A stretch of 64,000 nucleotides of DNA from Acidobacteriota bacterium (GTDB taxonomy: Bacteria; Acidobacteriota; Terriglobia; Terriglobales; Acidobacteriaceae), in contig QIAU01000137.1 in NCBI GenBank assembly GCA_003225055.1, positions 53,218 to 117,217 of the forward strand, read 5' to 3'. The translations under genes and the position numbers were made by a program. The notes beneath the pieces are model-generated. The model had not been told where the DNA came from. It made no database searches and saw only the letters and a list, made by a program, of their open reading frames with translations. Position 1 is the stretch's first letter; each line of letters starts with the position of its first letter. Below are positions 1-8,328 of the stretch, one piece after another.

Positions 1-1
1 C

Positions 2-799
2 GCTCCGCTGAAAGCCGCGTTAGACTCGCAGCCGACCAGCACGCAGGCGCGCACGTTGCTGGGAATCAGTTGTTATGGAGCCAGGCGGTTTGCCGACGCC
101 GTCCAGTATCTCGCGCCGGTTGCCAAGGCCGATCCGGACAACACGCAACTCCATCAGACCTTGGCCCAGAGTTGCCTTTGGGCCAAACAGTACAACTGTG
201 CGCTCCAAGAGTTCCTCCACATACTGCAGAAAGCGCCTGACTCCCCCGCCGCCCACATCCTAATGGGAGAGGCCTTGGATGGGCTGGGGCGAACCCCGGA
301 GGCAATTGCGGAGTTCGAAGCAGCAGCCAAAATCTCTCCTCGCGAACCGAATGTCTACTTCGGGCTGGGCTATCTCTACTGGAGATCACATCAGTACGAA
401 CAGGCGGCCCGCGAGTTTCAGAACCAGCTGTCTGCAGATCCCGGAAATGCCCAGGCACTGGCTTACCTTGGCGACATTGAGATGAAGAAAAACAATCCCG
501 GGAAAGCGCTCTCCTATTTGCGCCGGGCGGTCGAAGCACGAAACGACCTACGGATCGCCTATGTCGACCTCGGTGCTGTGTTGGCCGGCCAGAAGCAGTA
601 TCAAGATGCTATAGCTCCTTTGAAGCGTGCTGTGGATTTGGACCCCAGTCAGCCTGATGCTCATTACCGGCTCGGACGTGTTTACCAGGCAATGGGCAAC
701 CGGGCCGCAGCCCGGCAGGAATTCAAGAAGGTTCAGGAACTTCATCAGAAAGCCGATGAAGACATCGCGTCGAAGATGGCCGCGGCCTCCGCCAAGTGA
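2..799 (+). CDS. TPR-repeat protein, 3' part (5' end outside window)
   Basis: The frame is open to the left edge, so the protein starts upstream and only its last 265 residues are seen. It is built of about six consecutive tetratricopeptide repeats with the usual spacing of small and aromatic residues, for example the pattern A-LG-----Q---A---F around residues 150-240, ending in a charged helix. TPR arrays are protein-interaction scaffolds; acidobacterial proteins like this often sit in the envelope, but no signal peptide can be judged because the N terminus is missing. No enzymatic domain is visible. An internal TTG at 56 is an unlikely start because the repeat sequence continues upstream of it. 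Confidence 0.85.
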   Translation, partial: APLKAALDSQPTSTQARTLLGISCYGARRFADAVQYLAPVAKADPDNTQLHQTLAQSCLWAKQYNCALQEFLHILQKAPDSPAAHILMGEALDGLGRTPEAIAEFEAAAKISPREPNVYFGLGYLYWRSHQYEQAAREFQNQLSADPGNAQALAYLGDIEMKKNNPGKALSYLRRAVEARNDLRIAYVDLGAVLAGQKQYQDAIAPLKRAVDLDPSQPDAHYRLGRVYQAMGNRAAARQEFKKVQELHQKADEDIASKMAAASAK

Positions 800-1258
800 T
801 GTTCGTTGACTCCGCTGCCCGGCTGCCCGAGTGGCGACACCTCTGTGTTCCCTTCGTCCATTGCCAACATTGCCGGGATTGCCAATGTGGCAGTGGTCAA
901 AGCAGGGCGAAGATGCTGTCATTCCGTTTGTTTTGTTTAACCAAGCCTGGACTTGGTACGAGAAGAGTGTAAGCCGGTGGATGCAGATCCCAAATTCATC
1001 CAAGATCAGTGGGAACGGGCAAGCGGCGACCACGGATCAGAAAGAGCTCGGGCTGCGCTTTGGCAAGTCTCTCCAGCACTTTCAACCCTGGCCGGTAACC
1101 TGGTCAGAACCACTGGTTTATGAAAAATCTTGCTGTGGCTGCGCGGTGCCGCTCCAGCGTGCGCTCGTTGCTTACGTGGCCTTCCTCCGCTTGTACATCG
1201 TCCTAACAACACTCTGAACCTGCCCTTCCGGCGGTTGTGCGCGCACACTTGTCAGGCG
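800..1258. other. Intergenic stretch with one imperfect hairpin
   Basis: No convincing gene is seen. The main structure is an imperfect inverted repeat at 863-891 (arms gccaacattg and caatgtggc, one base unmatched), about 65 bases after the TPR stop. It has no T-run, so it is not a classical terminator. The rest shows no recognisable domain on either strand. Confidence 0.5.
863..891. repeat. Imperfect inverted repeat (hairpin)
   Basis: Arms of 9-10 bases around a short GGGATTGC-containing centre; could fold in RNA on either strand. Possibly a transcript-end structure of the TPR gene, but it lacks a T tract. Confidence 0.4.
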
Positions 1259-2569
1259 ATGATGAGCGAGAGAGTTTTGATGATGCTCAGGTTGATGATC
1301 GCGGTGATTCCGGCGTTTCTGTCTTTCCTCATGGGCTGCGGCGGAGCTACGACCAATACCAATAATGGCGGAGGCGGTATTCCAGGCGGCGGGGGAGGTG
1401 TTGGCGGAAACGGGGGCGGTGGCGGCAACAGTTCGTGCAGCCAGATCGCAATCGGCCAGGCAGCAACCCTGAACGGGTTTGTACCTTTTGCGCCCGACAA
1501 CCTGTGGAATCAGGACGTCTCAGCCCAACCGGTCGATCCCAACTCAACCGCCATCATCAACTACATCGGCCCAAACACCCAGGTCCATCCCGACTTTGGA
1601 GCGGGTCTTTACAACGGCAGCATCATGGGAATTCCCTACGTTGTAGTCGGTCGAGGGCAGCCTCCTGTGAGCATCAATTTCACTGCCTATGGCAATGAGA
1701 GCGATCCCGGGCCAATGCCGATTCCGGCAAACGCTCCTATCGAAGGCGATCCCAACCCCAGCGGAGACCAGCACGTGCTGGTGATTGATCAGAACCAGTG
1801 CTGGATCTACGAACTCTATCTTGCTTCTCCGGCAAGCGCCGGAGCGTGGAACGCCGGCTCCGCCGCAGTCTGGGACATGCTCTCCAATGAGCAGCGTCCC
1901 TACAGCTGGACCTCTGCCGATGCTGCCGGGCTGCCCATCTTCCCCGGCTTGCTGCGTTACGATGAGGTGGCCGCCGGCTCCATCCGGCACGCCATCCGTT
2001 TCACGTTGCAGCACACCCGCGCGGCGTTCACCCCACCGGCCTCGCATTGGGCAGCGAATTCGACCGATCCCAATGCCGCCCCAATGGGCATGCGCATGCG
2101 CCTGAAGGCCAGCTTCGACATCTCAGGGTTTTCGCAGAAGAACCTGGTCATTCTTCAGGCATTGAAGAAGTACGGCATCATCCTGGCAGACAATGGCAGT
2201 TCAATGTACCTGAGCGGAGCACCGGATGATCGCTGGGATAACAGCGATCTACACAACCTCTCGACGCTGCAGGCTTCCGACTTCGATGTGATTCAGATGA
2301 ACTCCGTCTACACTTCGGCTAACCTGCCCAAGGGCAATCCACCACAGATCGCGAGCTTCACGGCGTCGCCCACTTCCATCGCCGCAGGCGAAGCACTTAC
2401 TCTGAACTGGAGCGTAAGCGGCGCTTCCTACCTGATCATTTCACCGGACGTCGCCGCTGTGCGAGGAAGCAGCCTATCGGTCAAACCGTCCGAGACCACA
2501 ACCTACACGCTGTACGCGACTGGTCCCTTTGGCCGATCGCAAGCCACCGCGACCGTAACCGTACGCTAG
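1259..2569 (+). CDS. Secreted lipoprotein with C-terminal Ig-like domain
   Basis: The chosen ATG gives a lipoprotein signal peptide of about 25 residues: a hydrophobic stretch ending in the lipobox FLMGC, after which Cys would be lipidated. A Gly-rich linker follows (runs of four to five Gly), which probably spaces the domain from the membrane. The middle, about 300 residues, begins with FAPDNLWNQDVS and is not a family I can name; it has no catalytic motif I recognise. The last 75 residues, starting at PPQIASFTASP, read as an immunoglobulin-like beta sandwich common in acidobacterial surface proteins. The frame continues upstream to 1130, but that extension would bury the signal peptide. Its job is unknown. 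Confidence 0.7.
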   Translation: MMSERVLMMLRLMIAVIPAFLSFLMGCGGATTNTNNGGGGIPGGGGGVGGNGGGGGNSSCSQIAIGQAATLNGFVPFAPDNLWNQDVSAQPVDPNSTAIINYIGPNTQVHPDFGAGLYNGSIMGIPYVVVGRGQPPVSINFTAYGNESDPGPMPIPANAPIEGDPNPSGDQHVLVIDQNQCWIYELYLASPASAGAWNAGSAAVWDMLSNEQRPYSWTSADAAGLPIFPGLLRYDEVAAGSIRHAIRFTLQHTRAAFTPPASHWAANSTDPNAAPMGMRMRLKASFDISGFSQKNLVILQALKKYGIILADNGSSMYLSGAPDDRWDNSDLHNLSTLQASDFDVIQMNSVYTSANLPKGNPPQIASFTASPTSIAAGEALTLNWSVSGASYLIISPDVAAVRGSSLSVKPSETTTYTLYATGPFGRSQATATVTVR

Positions 2570-2686
2570 CGGGGCGGGAGTATCACTCCTCAGGAACCAG
2601 AGGTGTCTCAGGCGCGCGCCTACGGACATAGGGTGCTGGAGCGGCTGTCCGGGCCCTTGTTTTGAACCCCGTGAAAATGTCTCCCT

Positions 2687-4330
2687 TCAAGTCGCCTGTG
2701 TTGGCCGTTGCCGTTCTCGCAGCTTGAATCGTTGCAGCTTGCCCGTGGCAGTTTTCGGCAACTCGGATAGGAATTCGACCCATCGCGGCCTCTTGTACTC
2801 GCCCAGCTTCTCACCTACCCAATCCTGCAATTCCCAGACGAGCCCATCGCTCCGGCTGCATTCTGGATTGAGGACAACATATGCGGCTGGCTTAAGTAAT
2901 CCATCCCCATCCTCGCCCGCCACCACTGCTGCTTCCAGCACTGAAGGATGGGAGATTAGCGCTGCCTCCACCTCTGTCGGGCTCAGCCACTTGCCATTAA
3001 CTTTGAAGAGATCGTCGGCGCGACCCGCGTACCAGAAGTACCCGTCCTCGTCCCGGTGATACTTGTCTCCTGTCCGAAACCAGTGACCGCAAAAGCTGCT
3101 TTTTGTTTTTTCATGCTGGTTCCAGTAACCGGCACAGGTTGCATCGCAGCTGATCAGCAAAGCTCCGATCTCCCCTGGCGGAACGTCACGATCATTCTCA
3201 TCGACGATACGCGCCTCGTAGCCAGGAATGATTTTGCCGCTTGATCCCGGTCGCACTTCGCCGGGGCGGTTGGAAATCACCATATGCAACATTTCAGTAG
3301 AGCCCAGTGCGTCGAGAATCTCGATGTCGAACCGGTCTTTGAATCTCCGGAACAACGCAGCCGGAAGCGGTTCTCCGGCCGAAATTGCGTGCCGAATGCT
3401 GGAAAGATCAAAGTCACGACCTTCTCGTCGGTAGGCCAGCAGGGCGGCGTAGTTCGTTGGAACCGAATAGAAGAGCGTGGGTCGGTAGCGCTCGATATTA
3501 GCGTATATGACTTCTGGCGTGGGGCGGGCAGGCGAAAGAATGTTGCTGGCGCCGACCGCGAGGGGGAAATAACCTGCGTTGCCTAGCCCGTAAGCGAAGA
3601 ACAGCTTGGCTACGCTGTAGCAGCGATCCCTTTCGTTGATTTGCAAGATGCCCCGAGCATAGCGCTCCGTTGCCACAACCATGTCGTGGTGCAGATGCAC
3701 ACAACCCTTTGGCGATCCCGTGCTGCCCGACGAGTACAGCCAAAATGCCGCCTCGTCTTTATGAGTTGCTGCAGGCGCCAGATCCGGCGCGGCTCGTTCC
3801 AGTACTTCACGAAAGCTGGTGTAACCTGCCGGGGCTTCTCCCACGATCAGGATGTGGTTCAGCCTGTCACGCTTGTCAAATAGGCTGTTTTGAATTTGCC
3901 CGAGCAAGGATTCGTCAACAATCACGACAGCTGCCCGAGTATCCCTGAGGATGTACTCGTACTCAGACGGGCGAAGCAGGGTGTTGACCGGTACCGCTAT
4001 CGATCCTATTTTGATGGCGCCAAAAAACGAGTACAGGAATTCCGGCCTATCAGGGAGCAGGATGACAACCCGTTCCTCCGGCCGCACGCCGTACTCGCGA
4101 AGGGCATTGCCGACACGGTTAACGCGCTCCAGCAACTGCGCATAGGTAACCTTCTGCTCGCCGCACTCGATCGCTACGTTCTTACCCCTGCCATCGAGCA
4201 CATTTCGGTCAATGAAGTACGTGGCGACGTTAAATTCGCGGGGCAGTTGCAACACTCGGTCACCTGAAGGTTCTGGTTCTTTAAAACGAGCTTTGTTCCT
4301 CTTTGCGGTCTGTTGATTCGAAAAACTCAA
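2687..4330 (-). CDS. Benzoate-CoA ligase family protein
   Basis: 547 residues, normal for the family. It is an ANL-superfamily adenylate-forming enzyme that would activate an aromatic acid with ATP and CoA. Visible motifs: the phosphate-binding loop YSSGSTGSPKG, the GSTEML core motif, the YAGRADDLFKVNGKW hinge and the C-terminal lysine motif PKTATGK. The N-terminal LPREFNVATYFIDRN is typical of benzoate/4-hydroxybenzoate CoA ligases. The frame opens with TTG at 4330, only three bases after the stop of a 2-oxoacid dehydrogenase remnant, so it may once have been translated by coupling; no strong ribosome-binding site is seen and the true start may lie a few codons downstream. Substrate cannot be fixed from sequence, but the pca genes nearby suit an aromatic acid. 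Catalytic motifs are intact. Confidence 0.88.
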   Translation of the reverse strand: MSFSNQQTAKRNKARFKEPEPSGDRVLQLPREFNVATYFIDRNVLDGRGKNVAIECGEQKVTYAQLLERVNRVGNALREYGVRPEERVVILLPDRPEFLYSFFGAIKIGSIAVPVNTLLRPSEYEYILRDTRAAVVIVDESLLGQIQNSLFDKRDRLNHILIVGEAPAGYTSFREVLERAAPDLAPAATHKDEAAFWLYSSGSTGSPKGCVHLHHDMVVATERYARGILQINERDRCYSVAKLFFAYGLGNAGYFPLAVGASNILSPARPTPEVIYANIERYRPTLFYSVPTNYAALLAYRREGRDFDLSSIRHAISAGEPLPAALFRRFKDRFDIEILDALGSTEMLHMVISNRPGEVRPGSSGKIIPGYEARIVDENDRDVPPGEIGALLISCDATCAGYWNQHEKTKSSFCGHWFRTGDKYHRDEDGYFWYAGRADDLFKVNGKWLSPTEVEAALISHPSVLEAAVVAGEDGDGLLKPAAYVVLNPECSRSDGLVWELQDWVGEKLGEYKRPRWVEFLSELPKTATGKLQRFKLRERQRPTQAT

Positions 4331-4333
4331 CGG

Positions 4334-4565
4334 TCATGCCGCGACTGCTTTTGGGCCGAGCAGGGACCTGGCTGCGGCGACGATCCTCTCCTCATCGGGC
4401 AGCACGTATTTTCCGAATGGCTCACTGTACGGACTCGACGTATCTTGTGCGGTGACCATCTTGATCGGCGCCCTAAGGTATTCAAACCCCTGCTCAGCAA
4501 CCTCGCCTTGCCGGCCGTCGCGAGGGCCTCGCCGGATGCGGGAGATGTCATCCTCACCAGAACAT
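4334..4565 (-). pseudogene. Remnant of 2-oxoacid dehydrogenase E1 beta subunit (C-terminal end)
   Basis: Reading the minus strand from about 4520, a frame gives GEVAEQGFEYLRAPIKMVTA and then DTSSPYSEPFGKYVLPDEER, ending ARSLLGPKAVAA and TGA at 4336-4334. This matches the C-terminal transketolase-like region of E1 beta (the YLDAPIKRVTAPDTPVPYSP type). Upstream of about 4520 the similarity fades, and everything N-terminal is absent; the sequence then runs into an AT-rich tract with a 12-base tandem repeat. It is therefore a short 3' relic of a pyruvate/branched-chain type dehydrogenase gene. Its stop sits three bases before the CoA ligase start, so the two were probably one operon. Confidence 0.75.
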
Positions 4566-4634
4566 TGTTTTATTATAATTTCTTTGTTTTAGTCTTGGGT
4601 CGTGGAAACCCGCGATATTGCTGTGAGAAATACT

Positions 4635-4670
4635 CCGATAGAAATTCCGATAGAAATTCCGATAGAAATA
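4635..4670. repeat. 12-bp tandem repeat, three copies
   Basis: Three head-to-tail copies of CCGATAGAAATT (the last with one mismatch at its final base), next to an AT-rich stretch at 4561-4605 that is unlike the flanking high-GC DNA. It lies between the E1 beta remnant and the end of the TonB receptor gene, and may mark a deletion or insertion scar. Confidence 0.85.
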
Positions 4671-4715
4671 AATGATGCGCACCGCCATACAGCGCTTCCT
4701 GATCGAAAGCTTAAA

Positions 4716-4747
4716 GCCGGCTGACCCTCTCGAACGAGGATCAGCCG
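4716..4747 (-). terminator. Hairpin downstream of TonB receptor gene
   Basis: Arms CGGCTGA (4718-4724) and TCAGCCG (4741-4747) are perfect, with further pairing inside (CCCTC with GAGG). It starts 12 bases past the receptor stop codon. On the minus strand it is followed by a short CTTTAA, so the T tract is weak; a likely transcription terminator. Confidence 0.6.
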
Positions 4748-4758
4748 TGATTCAAATT

Positions 4759-7700
4759 CTAGAACGAGAACTTCGCCGCGAACTGAAATTGTCGCGGATT
4801 CAACATGGTCCTGGCAGTACCGAAACCGTTACTGGGAAACGGCGGGGCGCCAATGCCGGCCGGACAACTCCCAACCCTACCCGCCTGAATGGCTAAGGTT
4901 GTCGCATCGCCGTAACCGTGCGGTATCTGGCCGTTACAGAAACCATAGGTCCCGTATACCGAGTTCACTTCGTCCACATTTTGGCGATTCAGCACGTTGA
5001 AAACATCGACCATCAGATCCATGGTCAAGTTCTCCTTCAGGTGGAAGGCGCGCGATAAACGCGTATCCCAAGAACGGAGATTGTCGCCCCAATAGGTGTT
5101 TCTCCCCTGATTGCCGACGCGATCCGTCACGGGATTCGTGTCGCCGTTGGCATCGAAACCTACAAACATGGTGAAGGGGCGCGGCGATTGAATCGTCACG
5201 ATGTTGCTCAGCTCGAAGTTGCGTAGCAACGTGTTCTGAGGCCCATAGACGGTGAAGTTGGCCACAAAGCGGTGCCGGACGTCCTGGTTGGAATTGGCGC
5301 GTTCCAGATTTCTCCTGTACAGGTCCTGCGGCGTGCTAACAAATGTTGTAAAGGTACCGTCGTCCAACGTGTGCGAGAGAGTGTAGTTAGCATTGAAGCG
5401 GGCATAGCGCCCCGCGTTCTTCGCCGCCTGCAAGGTCAGACCGTGGTACGCAGAGCTGCCGGTGTTATCCGTGAAGTAGAGCAATCCGGCATTGGTATAG
5501 AGCGGATTGCCGACCGCGGCCAGAACGGGTATGGGAGAAAAATAGTCCTTGCCGGCCGGCCAGCCAATTGGCGCCGGACCCGCGGGCGGACAGAAGGTGG
5601 TCGAGTCGTTGACACCACGGGTGGGACAGACGTTCAAGTTCTCCGCCCGCACCAGGTGATGGGCGGCCACGAACATGTACCCGGCGCTGATCGTAAAACC
5701 ATTTCCAATCTCGCGATCGATTTCCAGATTCCCCTGCTCCGAGTAAGGAATTGGGCTCTGGTGGTCGACCCCGCCTAGACCCACTGGCACAAGCGTTCCA
5801 GGAGGTCCCGTCAGGAAGGTCGGGGGGACTTGTCCCGTCAGGATCAAATTTTTCGCAGCGTCAGCGGGCAAGCCGGCGCCGCCGATGACTTGCGACCAGG
5901 GATCACCGCTGGGCGCCATTGCGCCAGGTGCTGCCACAAATTGGCTGAGCGCCCAAGTCGCCGTTCCCGCTCCCGTGCGCACACCGGGCAAGTCCACACC
6001 AGGGATCACGACCGGGCGCTGCGGCTGCGTGATGAAGAAGAACGACAGGTTGTAACGGTCGTCGAAGATCCCAAATCCAGACCGAATCACCGTTTTGTTG
6101 TTCGGCGAATAGGCCAGCCCGATCCGAGGTTGGAAACCGTGGTAGTGGGTCGGAAAGACCTGCTTCGAGAGACCGCTCTCGAAATCGTAGCGTAGCCCGT
6201 AATTGAAGGTCAGTTTTTGAGTGAGGCGCCATTGGTCCTGCGCAAAAAATCCCCAATAACTGTGGTTCAGGGTCTCAGAAAAGTTACTCGTTTGCGCAGC
6301 CAGGTATGCGTGTTGCCAATCGGTCGGAATGGGAGGAGGTAGAGTACCCTGAATCGCTGAGCTCGGACCTGAGCCTATTGGCGATCCCCAGAAGACGATG
6401 GGAGTTCCGTTCAGGAATAGTGGCAGGGGACAGAAGCCGACCGGCACATTAGCGGCAGGATTTACGTAGTTGGCAAACTCGGCCAGGCACCCGACTCCCG
6501 GCAGTACGATGCGCATCGGCGTGAAACCCGGCCAAGTGACGTAGTCCATCACGTAATTACTGTCGAAGCCGAACTTGGCCGCGTGGGAACCTTTTACCCA
6601 GGAGACCGAGTCGGAGAGCTGAACACGACTTTCAAAGATGGCGTCGAGCACGCCGAAATTGTGTCCGGTCATGAATAGGTTCGGAATGTCGAGGTTGGGT
6701 TGGCCGCTGTCTCCTGGGAAGTCGTAGTGACGGCGTGCATATTGCACCAGGGCAGTATTGACCAAGTTCGACTTCAGCACAGAATTGAGCGTGCCGACTA
6801 GCGACTGGTCACGAATGAGCGCGTCGTGCCCGCTGCTGGGCGCGCCAATCCCGCCTCCGTCGAGCGTGTTACCCACAAGCAGATGCAGGTCTCGGCCGTC
6901 CTCGACGTTGTAGCGCACGGACAGCCGGTTCTGGTTGTTCAGCTGGTGATCGAGTTTGGCAATTCCGTAATCGTTGTCTTTTGTTTTGAGGATATTCAGG
7001 TCTTCGGGAGCGATGCCCATTGCGACCTTCGCCGCATTCAGCACAGCCAGGTTGTCGGTCAGGAAGCTCGGATAAGATGGAGATTCTCCCCGGCGCTGCC
7101 CCTCGTAGTTCATGAACAAGAACGTTCGATCTTTGCGAATGGGTCCGCCCAGAGTCCCGCCGAATTGATTCTGGCGAAGCGCAAAGACTTGGGACCGAGG
7201 CTGCAGAAGGGAGCGCGAGTCGGTCGCACTGCTCTGCAAGTACTCATAGACCGAACCGTGCAGCGTATTGGTGCCCGACTTGGTCACAATGTTCACGATG
7301 CCGCCGAGCGCTCGTCCATATTCGGCGCCGAAATTGTTGTTCACCACGCGGAACTCGCTCACCGCTTCCTGCGGCGGCGTCGCGCGCTGCGAACCGGTCA
7401 CCGTATTGATCGTATCCGCGCCATCGACAGTTACTATGTTGCTTAGGTCGCGCATACCTCCGAACGACACTCTCGTTACTTCGAATTCCGTGATGGTTGA
7501 CTGCAAACTGGTCCGCCCAGTAGCAACTCCGGGCGTGAGCAGCGCGAAGTCGGTGAACAACCTGCCGCTGATCGGGAGAGACTCAATTTGTTTGGTGTCG
7601 ATGACCTGGCTGAGTTCGGTCCGCGTGGGTTCGACCGGCGGCACCTCAGTCGTTACTTCGACCGTCTCGCGCACGGTAGCGAGCTTAAGGGTCAGGTTGA

Positions 7701-8025
7701 CCGTCGCCGTCTGTCCCACACTCAGCACAATGCCGGAATTGGTGTACTTGCCCAGTCCGCTGTACTCAACCACTTCTTCGTATCGGCCCGGCGGCAGGTT
7801 TGGTACGACGTAAAAACCGGCATCGTTGGTTACGGACTTGTACGTTTGGTTGGTGTCTAGGGAGCGTAGGAGAACGGAGGCTTTGGGCAGGACCCGGCCG
7901 CTTGCGTCCTGCACCGTGCCATTGAGCTGGGCGTAAGTGATGGTGGCCTGTCCGAAGCTTTCCACGCTGAGCAGCGCTGTCAACATGCCAGCCAAAAATA
8001 CGACCAGATAAAAAGGTGGTCTCAT
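4759..8025 (-). CDS. TonB-dependent receptor with N-terminal carboxypeptidase-regulatory domain
   Basis: About 1088 residues. An outer-membrane beta-barrel transporter energised by TonB. The start at 8025 is preferred over an upstream in-frame ATG (8235) because it gives a clean signal peptide (MRPPFYLVVFLAGMLTALL, cleavage near SFGQA) and has GGGA just upstream. Order: signal peptide; CnaB/carboxypeptidase-regulatory fold (LNGTVQDASGRVLPKASV); plug domain (QIESLPISGRLFTDFALLTPG, then a VTKSGTNTLHGSVYEYLQ motif); long beta barrel with aromatic-rich strands; C-terminal Phe (FQFAAKFSF), the usual barrel-assembly signal. This architecture is a hallmark of Acidobacteriota, which typically use it for plant-derived oligomers. 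Its place within the aromatic-acid block suggests uptake of an aromatic or lignin-like substrate, but that is inference. Confidence 0.92.
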   Translation of the reverse strand: MRPPFYLVVFLAGMLTALLSVESFGQATITYAQLNGTVQDASGRVLPKASVLLRSLDTNQTYKSVTNDAGFYVVPNLPPGRYEEVVEYSGLGKYTNSGIVLSVGQTATVNLTLKLATVRETVEVTTEVPPVEPTRTELSQVIDTKQIESLPISGRLFTDFALLTPGVATGRTSLQSTITEFEVTRVSFGGMRDLSNIVTVDGADTINTVTGSQRATPPQEAVSEFRVVNNNFGAEYGRALGGIVNIVTKSGTNTLHGSVYEYLQSSATDSRSLLQPRSQVFALRQNQFGGTLGGPIRKDRTFLFMNYEGQRRGESPSYPSFLTDNLAVLNAAKVAMGIAPEDLNILKTKDNDYGIAKLDHQLNNQNRLSVRYNVEDGRDLHLLVGNTLDGGGIGAPSSGHDALIRDQSLVGTLNSVLKSNLVNTALVQYARRHYDFPGDSGQPNLDIPNLFMTGHNFGVLDAIFESRVQLSDSVSWVKGSHAAKFGFDSNYVMDYVTWPGFTPMRIVLPGVGCLAEFANYVNPAANVPVGFCPLPLFLNGTPIVFWGSPIGSGPSSAIQGTLPPPIPTDWQHAYLAAQTSNFSETLNHSYWGFFAQDQWRLTQKLTFNYGLRYDFESGLSKQVFPTHYHGFQPRIGLAYSPNNKTVIRSGFGIFDDRYNLSFFFITQPQRPVVIPGVDLPGVRTGAGTATWALSQFVAAPGAMAPSGDPWSQVIGGAGLPADAAKNLILTGQVPPTFLTGPPGTLVPVGLGGVDHQSPIPYSEQGNLEIDREIGNGFTISAGYMFVAAHHLVRAENLNVCPTRGVNDSTTFCPPAGPAPIGWPAGKDYFSPIPVLAAVGNPLYTNAGLLYFTDNTGSSAYHGLTLQAAKNAGRYARFNANYTLSHTLDDGTFTTFVSTPQDLYRRNLERANSNQDVRHRFVANFTVYGPQNTLLRNFELSNIVTIQSPRPFTMFVGFDANGDTNPVTDRVGNQGRNTYWGDNLRSWDTRLSRAFHLKENLTMDLMVDVFNVLNRQNVDEVNSVYGTYGFCNGQIPHGYGDATTLAIQAGRVGSCPAGIGAPPFPSNGFGTARTMLNPRQFQFAAKFSF

Positions 8026-8042
8026 AGGGTTCCCTTTCGGAG

Positions 8043-8056
8043 CGAACGTACGTTCG
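8043..8056. promoter_or_regulatory. Perfect 14-bp palindrome (CGAACGTACGTTCG), likely operator
   Basis: A fully self-complementary 14-mer located 18 bases upstream of the TonB receptor start codon. Its shape (GAACGTACGTTC core) resembles operators of TetR-family repressors. No TetR gene lies in the window, so the cognate regulator is unknown. Confidence 0.5.
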
Positions 8057-8328
8057 ACAAATTGCTTAAAAAAAGACCAATACTCCACCCGCCGCAGCGT
8101 TCTCCTACGCGTGCCAGCTCCTCTCCGCTTGATCACTTCTAAACAGCTTCGGTCTGTGTTTTTTTTGTCGACCTCAACCGGTGCGAGAGCGGAATGCGGA
8201 TCACGCTCTTCGCGAAGCCTGATTGCAGAGCACACGTTCTTACTGAACGTTTTTCATTTTCGCCTGTGGGGCAACTATTCTGCACAACTTCACCACTCAG
8301 TCAAGCGTAATAACCAAATCCTGTGTTC

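Noticed and set aside
4635..4670. Short tandem repeat considered as a CRISPR array
   Set aside because: Units are 12 bases and directly adjacent without spacers, and no cas genes are present.
4672..4896. Plus-strand 74-codon frame near the end of the receptor gene
   Set aside because: Mostly antisense to the receptor C terminus and crossing its terminator hairpin.
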